In this document: positions 23,105 to 27,676 of the stretch, in pieces
How positions within the stretch are numbered: the first letter of the stretch is position 1
Layout of the letters: every line of letters begins with the position of its first letter
Assembly: GCA_964368815.1 (NCBI GenBank)
Contig: CAYJDA010000029.1
Location: 1 to 27,676 of the forward strand
DNA: 27,676 nucleotides
Reading direction: 5' to 3'
DNA from: CAYJBH01 sp964368815
GTDB taxonomy: Bacteria > Bacillota > Clostridia > Oscillospirales > Ruminococcaceae
Program-made: the position numbers and the translations under genes
Notes under the pieces: generated by a model
Databases searched by the model: none
What the model saw: only the letters and a program-made list of their open reading frames with translations
What the model was told of the DNA's origin: nothing

Positions 23105-24148
23105 TTACACCTCCAAATATTTACTTAACCCAATATTCAAATCCTCCCGAACATCATCCACCAGTTTTTTCGGGGAGAGGATTTTTATGTGTACTGCGTA
23201 TTGGAGTGCCCATTTTCTCATCGCTTCAAGGTTTACTACCACCGATGCTTTTACCGTGTCCTCGGTTTCATCGAAAAACTCGATGTCGTCACCGAACCAG
23301 TCCAGCACCTCGCCGACGAGGTATTTATTTAGGCTAAAGGTCACACGTTCGCTTTTTCCGGCGAACATATAAACGTGCTCCGCCATGTGTTTTGGCAGGT
23401 CTATTCCATTTTTTTGCCCGGTTATCTGATCCGGCGGTTTTATCGGGGTGTCGGTCAGCTTGATGTCACTTATCCTGTCAAGACGATAATGGGCGATGTT
23501 GTCGTGCTTTGAATTGTTGCATATCAGATAGTACCTGCTGTTTGCCACCACGATCTGATAGGGCGATACCGTGTGTCGTTTGGGGTTGCCGTCCTTATCT
23601 CGCCGAAGATGCAACTTTTTATCGGTGCCGTAGCTGTTATAATAAAACTCCACCTGTCGGGAATTTGCAATCGCTTCGTCCAAAATATCGATGACATAGA
23701 AAAGATTTTTGTTTATGGGTAATCTTTGCGATATGCTGTGTATATGCCGAACTTTAGGCTTAAAATAGTTTCCGGAAAGACCGCATATCTTGCCGATCAG
23801 CTCTTTTCGGTGGCTGTTTGGGATATGGCGAAAAAACAATAAACTGTCGATAAGTAGACGCAGTTCGGCATCGGAAAAATCTCGCACCAGATACCAGTCG
23901 GTGCAAATCGCCTCCTCTTCGCCATTTTTATTAGTGCGGACATTTTCGGTATATTCAATCTCATACCCGAAGTCGATAAGGTTCATGATGTTACGCCTTA
24001 TCGACTTGCGGTTGACCTCCATGCCGTATTCACTTTTAAGCAGGGCGATAATCTGCTGTGCGCTCAAACGATGATTTTCATCGGAATACCGTTTCAGAAC
24101 ATCTAAAATGTTGATTATAAGCAGTTTTTTAGGTTGTGGTGCATACAT
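23105..24148 (-). CDS. HTH-WYL transcriptional regulator
   Basis: This 347-aa regulator has an N-terminal winged helix-turn-helix (about 10-70; LSAQQIIALLKSEYGMEVNRKSIRRNI). The WYL domain spans about 160-250 (HTVSPYQIVVANSRYYLICN, HYRLDRISDI) and a WCX-type C-terminal extension follows (LVGEVLDWFGDDIEF). WYL domains sense nucleic acids or nucleotides and often control defence loci. The start MYAPQPKKLL at 24148 is preferred because GAGGTGG lies just upstream; an in-frame ATG at 24160 overlaps that ribosome site. It is the first gene of a two-gene unit with the UDG-like protein, driven by a consensus promoter. Confidence 0.87.
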   Translation of the reverse strand: MYAPQPKKLLIINILDVLKRYSDENHRLSAQQIIALLKSEYGMEVNRKSIRRNIMNLIDFGYEIEYTENVRTNKNGEEEAICTDWYLVRDFSDAELRLLIDSLLFFRHIPNSHRKELIGKICGLSGNYFKPKVRHIHSISQRLPINKNLFYVIDILDEAIANSRQVEFYYNSYGTDKKLHLRRDKDGNPKRHTVSPYQIVVANSRYYLICNNSKHDNIAHYRLDRISDIKLTDTPIKPPDQITGQKNGIDLPKHMAEHVYMFAGKSERVTFSLNKYLVGEVLDWFGDDIEFFDETEDTVKASVVVNLEAMRKWALQYAVHIKILSPKKLVDDVREDLNIGLSKYLEV

Positions 24149-24172
24149 TTTCCACCTCATTTAGATAGCTCA

Positions 24173-24201
24173 ATTCTACTCCTTTGCATACTATATGTCA
24201 A
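24173..24201 (-). promoter_or_regulatory. Promoter of the WYL regulator operon
   Basis: On the minus strand TTGACA (24201-24196) and TAGAAT (24178-24173) are 17 bp apart and about 25 bp upstream of the start. The stretch TTGACATATAGTAT recurs at 10587-10600. Confidence 0.8.
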
Positions 24202-24205
24202 CTAC

Positions 24206-25324
24206 CTAAAACCCGCTTGCCTTAAAATTATATATAGGCTTAATTATCCTATCGACCGTCACGGTATCCTTGATGTTTTCAAGGATATATTCCATGCTTT
24301 TGTATGCCATCGGGCACTCGTCCAAGGTGTCTTTATTTACCGAGCTTGAGAATATGCCCTCCATCTCCTTTTTGTAGGACGAGAGGGTAAAGTTCGCCTC
24401 GACATCTCGTCTGCTAAACTGCCTGCCGGCGCCGTGCGGTGCCGAGAAATTCCAGTCCTCGTTACCAAGACCGGTGCAGATAAGACTGCCGTCACGCATA
24501 TTTATGGGGATTAACAGCCTTTCACCGGCATTTGCGGACACAGCACCTTTTCGCAAAATCATGTTATCGGTGTCGATATAGTTGTGAACGGTTTCAAAGG
24601 ATTCTAATTCTTTCAACTTCATCCCGTCAAGAATTACCTCCTTGATTATCTTGCGGTTGAGCGACGCGTATTGTTGCATTATTTTTATGTCGTGTAGATA
24701 GTTACCAAGCGGTTCGCCGGACAGCGGTGCAAGCTCATAAGGTATATCGGTTTGCTCTCTGCCACCTATCAAATCGTAGGCGATTTTTTGATAATATTCA
24801 GCTAACCTTTTGCCGACATTTCTGCTACCGGTGTGTATCACGAGATAGAGGTTGCCCTCATCATCTTTGTCCACCTCGATGAAATGATTACCACCACCGA
24901 GTGAGCCGAGAGCCTCCCGTGCACGGCGTGTATCCAACTTTCTGTAACAGAGCAGTTCCTCGAGATTAATCCGACCGTGGCTTCGGTGAGACCTTTTCCT
25001 AACGTTTCGTCCACTGGGGATGTTTCCTTTAATAAAGCTGTCCAGCTCCGGGAGGTTGAGACGTCGCTCTTTAAGCATAACCGTCTCCATTCCGTAACCG
25101 ATATCAACCCCAACAAGGTTCGGCACGACATAGCCGCCGATGGTCATGGTGGTGCCGATTACACAGCCTTTACCGGCATGAACATCCGGCATAATTCTGA
25201 TTTTGCTGTCGGCGGTAAAGGGTTGGTCACAGAGTGCCTTGATTTGCCCTATGGCAGAGGCTTCCGGGTTGTCGGTGAATACCTTTGCGGAATTTATTGC
25301 TCCGGTAATTGTTGTGTAGTTCAT
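24206..25324 (-). CDS. rtcB: RtcB-family RNA ligase with Cys-to-Tyr metal ligand
   Basis: This 372-aa member of the compact bacterial RtcB family seals 2',3'-cyclic phosphate RNA ends to 5'-OH using GTP and Mn2+. Visible are MPDVHAGKGC (H49), VGVDIGYGM (D74), GGGNHF (H147), IHTGSRNVG (H164), VHNYI (H247), LRKGA and APHGAGR with H297, the expected guanylylated His. The normally invariant metal-ligand cysteine of GVDIGCGM (E. coli Cys78 equivalent) is Tyr77, codon TAC. Everything else looks intact, so either the enzyme works with altered metal binding or it is impaired. AAAGGA supports the start at 25324 over 25360. It lies 16 bp behind the GYF_2 gene. Confidence 0.9.
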   Translation of the reverse strand: MNYTTITGAINSAKVFTDNPEASAIGQIKALCDQPFTADSKIRIMPDVHAGKGCVIGTTMTIGGYVVPNLVGVDIGYGMETVMLKERRLNLPELDSFIKGNIPSGRNVRKRSHRSHGRINLEELLCYRKLDTRRAREALGSLGGGNHFIEVDKDDEGNLYLVIHTGSRNVGKRLAEYYQKIAYDLIGGREQTDIPYELAPLSGEPLGNYLHDIKIMQQYASLNRKIIKEVILDGMKLKELESFETVHNYIDTDNMILRKGAVSANAGERLLIPINMRDGSLICTGLGNEDWNFSAPHGAGRQFSRRDVEANFTLSSYKKEMEGIFSSSVNKDTLDECPMAYKSMEYILENIKDTVTVDRIIKPIYNFKASGF

Positions 25325-25340
25325 GGTTTTCCTTTGTTGT

Positions 25341-26504
25341 TCATTCTGGAAAAAATTCATTGTGTTTTTCTTCTGTCAAAAAGATAAACTCTGATATAAT
25401 AACGTCTTCTGACATAAAACTTATGGTGGCTACTACTCCGTCAGAGTATGCAGTTGCTGTATGTACACCTTCATCTCTAACCTTTTCAAATGCACTATAC
25501 AACAAATCAACTAATTCGTCTTCGCTTTTACCGGTTAAAATTGATGCCATTTTAGCAGGTCTTTGAAATAATATTGAAACTCTGTTTTCGTCTGTATTGT
25601 CCTCGAAAGATGATGTTTGATACTGAGATTGTATCCCAAAAACAAGTTTGCTTTCTGTGTCGTAATCTATGCTTAACGTTACGAGCGAAAGAAGAAGGTT
25701 GTAAGCATCACGCATAAGTGTTTCATCGGCAACAATTTGAAATGGTGAAGCAACTGTTTTATTAAAAGTTGTATCACTCAAACCCCATAAGATGAGAGCT
25801 TCGTCTTTAAAGTCATTATCTTCTGTATCAATTATCACCTGTTCATTCCACTGTTCTCTAAACTCATCTACCGTTAATGTTGAAAACAAAGTCCCGTTTT
25901 CACTCTCGGTGAGAAGTGGAGCATATGTGTTATCTTCTTGCAAATATTCAATGCCTTGATTGCTTTCTGTGTGGGTCGGAGATAGTAGAATCACCGCCGT
26001 AACATCAAGTGCTAACGAAACACTCAATATGATAGCATAAGTATATTTTTGATTCAACAGTTTTGCTCGCCTAAACAGATATACCGGAGTAAATAGCCAT
26101 GCCCATAAGGTTTGATATTTTAGTGTGTATCCTGCCTTTTTTAACTTTCTTAGATCAGCAAAGCAAAAACCCAGTGTTACAAGACTTAGATACGATGTAT
26201 TGTCAAGTCCTATTATCTGTAAAATTATTGATAAAATCGGAATAAAAGCAACAATCCATACAAGTGTATTACTAATTTTCCCTGTCGGTACTGTGGAAAC
26301 GTTGTTTGCTACAACAAACACGCTTGAAACAGGCACCCAATTAGGAGTGTCCTCTTTTACCACCGGTGTTTGAGGTGAGATAGTGCCACTGTTAAGCAAC
26401 CACAGTAGCTCGCTCTGTGGAATCGGTCCGACCGTCTGCCCGTTAAAGGCATAAAACCACCTTGGCTCATTTACTTGATTACCGTAGCTGTTATTGACGT
26501 CCAT
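25341..26504 (-). CDS. GYF_2-domain membrane protein
   Basis: This 387-aa protein has an N-terminal GYF_2 domain at about residues 14-65 (WFYAFNGQTVGPIPQSEL, LLNSGTISPQTPV, WVPVSS), a putative peptide-binding module. About four hydrophobic segments follow between residues 80 and 185 (WIVAFIPILSIILQIIGL and later), then a C-terminal soluble domain of about 200 residues probably outside the membrane. The C-terminal domain is not recognised. GGAGG precedes the start. It is probably cotranscribed with rtcB, which starts 16 bp after its stop; no functional link to RNA ligation is known to me. Confidence 0.8.
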   Translation of the reverse strand: MDVNNSYGNQVNEPRWFYAFNGQTVGPIPQSELLWLLNSGTISPQTPVVKEDTPNWVPVSSVFVVANNVSTVPTGKISNTLVWIVAFIPILSIILQIIGLDNTSYLSLVTLGFCFADLRKLKKAGYTLKYQTLWAWLFTPVYLFRRAKLLNQKYTYAIILSVSLALDVTAVILLSPTHTESNQGIEYLQEDNTYAPLLTESENGTLFSTLTVDEFREQWNEQVIIDTEDNDFKDEALILWGLSDTTFNKTVASPFQIVADETLMRDAYNLLLSLVTLSIDYDTESKLVFGIQSQYQTSSFEDNTDENRVSILFQRPAKMASILTGKSEDELVDLLYSAFEKVRDEGVHTATAYSDGVVATISFMSEDVIISEFIFLTEEKHNEFFPE

Positions 26505-26530
26505 TGCTGTACCTCCGATTGTTTAAAACT

Positions 26531-26567
26531 ATTATACCTTAAGCGATGGAATAAAAACATCCCATCG
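26531..26567 (-). promoter_or_regulatory. -10 box and inverted repeat upstream of the GYF_2 gene
   Basis: On the minus strand a perfect TATAAT (26536-26531) precedes the GYF_2 gene by about 27 bp. A 6-bp stem (CGATGG/CCATCG, 26544-26549 and 26562-26567) replaces a recognisable -35 box, suggesting regulator-dependent use. Confidence 0.4.
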
Positions 26568-26691
26568 AACAGAAGCGGTTTGCAATGTGTTTTGTATTTA
26601 TATTTAAATATCATTTATTGAATATATATTTCGTATTGTTATTATACTATAATTATAATAGGTTAGTCAATATGATTTTTGGAAGGTAGCC

Positions 26692-26862
26692 ATGGTCTTT
26701 AAACCAAATAAAAATAAAAAAACAGTCATAAGCGTCCGCTTAGATGTGGAGCTTTTAGAGAGGATTGATAAAATGGCAATGGAACGAGACCTCTCCAGAA
26801 ACGAGGTTATCTGTCAAGGTGTTGTTTTTGCCTTGGATAGCGAGGAAGATAAATCGGACTAA
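26692..26862 (+). CDS. 56-aa ribbon-helix-helix DNA-binding protein
   Basis: This is a small CopG/Arc-like protein. TVISVRLDVELLERIDKMAM gives the ribbon strand and first helix, and LSRNEVICQGVVFAL the second helix, covering nearly all its length. GGAAGG lies 5 nt before the ATG. Such proteins are typically autorepressors or antitoxins. The next gene starts about 190 bp downstream after a terminator, so no clear toxin partner is seen. It has an AT-rich upstream region (26580-26690) without a clean promoter. Confidence 0.75.
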   Translation: MVFKPNKNKKTVISVRLDVELLERIDKMAMERDLSRNEVICQGVVFALDSEEDKSD

Positions 26863-26887
26863 ATTGAGCAGGTTGTATAAATGCTAG

Positions 26888-26950
26888 CCACTATCAGTTT
26901 GCCACCATTTTATTTTAAGGTTGCAAACTGCCTGAGTGGTTTGTTTATTT
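26888..26950 (+). terminator. Terminator after the ribbon-helix-helix gene
   Basis: CCACT (26888-26892) pairs with AGTGG (26935-26939), enclosing an inner 8-bp stem (CAGTTTGC/GCAAACTG). A T-rich run follows. This is a large two-part stem typical of intrinsic termination. Confidence 0.65.
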
Positions 26951-26967
26951 GTTATTAAAAATATTAT

Positions 26968-26996
26968 TTGAACGATATACAAAAAAGTGATATAAT
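26968..26996 (+). promoter_or_regulatory. Promoter of the frameshifted gene
   Basis: TTGAAC (26968-26973) and TATAAT (26991-26996) are 17 bp apart, 60 bp upstream of the ATG at 27056. A functional promoter in front of a broken gene suggests that the break is recent or a sequencing error. Confidence 0.7.
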
Positions 26997-27055
26997 AGTT
27001 ATAGAGAAATGGAACAATTCTGCTTAGCTTTTGACGTTATAATATGAGGCCTCAC

Positions 27056-27676
27056 ATGATTGCGATAAAACGTCCAAACGGGAAAATAACCGAGCTTATA
27101 AATGCCGACTTTTTCTATGCGTATTATTTTATACCCAAAGAAATACTCGACAAATGTGGATATGAAATTAATCAAATCCCACGCGTGCCGAGGATGATTT
27201 AAGCAATAGAAATTATGAGCTCATAGAAACCGATTTGTTTCTTAATGTAATTATTGATGCCTATGCATTTATGGTCTGGCCGTTTATGGTGCCGTTTGTT
27301 AAGCGTGAGATATATTCCGGATATGAACCTGCCTGGAGGTTTGCACATGCGGCGCATATATGGATTGAAGAATTTGTGTTCGAGGGCATATTCCCATCGG
27401 CGAAAGATTTTTGGGCTGATTTGCCAATGGAATATTTTGGATATGTGTCGTTTGAAGAGGCGAGCTATCATCTGCGGCACATTGTTCCGCTTGTTATGGA
27501 ACGATATAAAATAAAAGAAGTGATTGCGATTGCAAGAGAACATCCCTGCCATGAAGATTTTGACTATAGAGGCAGTTGGCAGAAAACGGATTTTTTTCGC
27601 AGATGGAATCATACAAGGACACGCTTTAAACAAATTTCCTACGAAGCCTACATACGAGGTCTACGCAACGACAAAG
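27056..27676 (+). pseudogene. Frameshifted hypothetical gene running off the window
   Basis: GAGG 6 nt upstream supports the ATG at 27056. The first frame encodes 48 residues (MIAIKRPNGKITELINADFF onward) and stops at 27200. A second frame, offset by one base, opens at 27172 and stays open to the window end with a coherent protein (DDLSNRNYELIETDLFLNVI, then VWPFMVPFVKREIYSGYEPA). The join falls near 27190, where one extra base would restore a single protein of over 200 residues. I do not recognise the family. Possibilities are a real one-base deletion, a sequencing error or programmed frameshifting; no slippery run is visible at the join. Confidence 0.55.

Noticed and set aside
24977..25387. 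136-aa plus-strand frame
   Set aside because: It is antisense to rtcB, which has all family motifs but one.
27199..27633. 144-aa minus-strand frame at the right edge
   Set aside because: The plus strand reads as a coherent protein with promoter and ribosome site; the minus frame has neither.

Overview
The window looks like accessory DNA from a low-to-mid GC Clostridia-type Firmicute. The grounds are AGGAGG-type ribosome sites, consensus sigma-A promoters, a TnpV-type transposon protein, a clostridial CbbX/SpoVK-like AAA+ protein, and proteins derived from PolC, the Gram-positive replicase. No tRNA, rRNA or CRISPR array was seen.

Layout. (1) 1-553: remnant of a mobilizable element: an oriT-like inverted repeat, a MobC-like ribbon-helix-helix protein, and no relaxase. 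(2) 554-9411: a sugar-acid uptake and catabolism locus. A two-component system (3961 to 1755, minus) and an enolase-superfamily enzyme face an ABC importer (permease, lipoprotein, permease, no ATPase), a gluconate 5-dehydrogenase-like SDR and a zinc polyol/sugar-acid dehydrogenase. A following uroporphyrinogen-decarboxylase-like gene is cut off after 33 codons. (3) 9494-10513: C-terminal relic of a large serine recombinase, a strong stem-loop and tnpV. (4) 10.6-14.8 kb: visibly AT-richer cargo with a coiled-coil protein of unknown role, a DUF6884 + GIY-YIG nuclease fusion, and an Mrr-type restriction endonuclease. No methyltransferase is present, so this resembles a type IV-like defence module. 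(5) 14804-15517: a PPP-family phosphatase, minus strand.

(6) 15624-22283 is the most unusual part. Five closely spaced plus-strand genes encode two diverged, shortened PolC relatives (613 and 596 aa), a two-module AAA+ ATPase, a 104-aa stand-alone copy of the ATPase's N-terminal domain, and a DUF4160-like protein. Both PolC relatives keep the PolC order (second half of PHP, four-cysteine zinc site, late palm, C-terminal region). Both have lost the exonuclease, the first PHP half, the GSRGSVGSS loop, the fingers and the HhH region, and one or two of the three catalytic aspartates. The tandem [PolC-like + N-domain protein] arrangement points to duplication of a two-gene unit, one copy of which acquired or kept the AAA+ module. 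I know of no described system with this composition. The function is unknown. A replication-sensing or anti-phage role is a hypothesis only.

(7) 22287-26504, minus strand: a UDG-fold-like protein translationally tied to a WYL regulator with its own consensus promoter, an RtcB-family RNA ligase whose metal-ligand cysteine is tyrosine, and a GYF_2-domain membrane protein. (8) 26692-27676: a 56-aa ribbon-helix-helix protein with a terminator, then a gene broken by a single-base frameshift that runs off the window.
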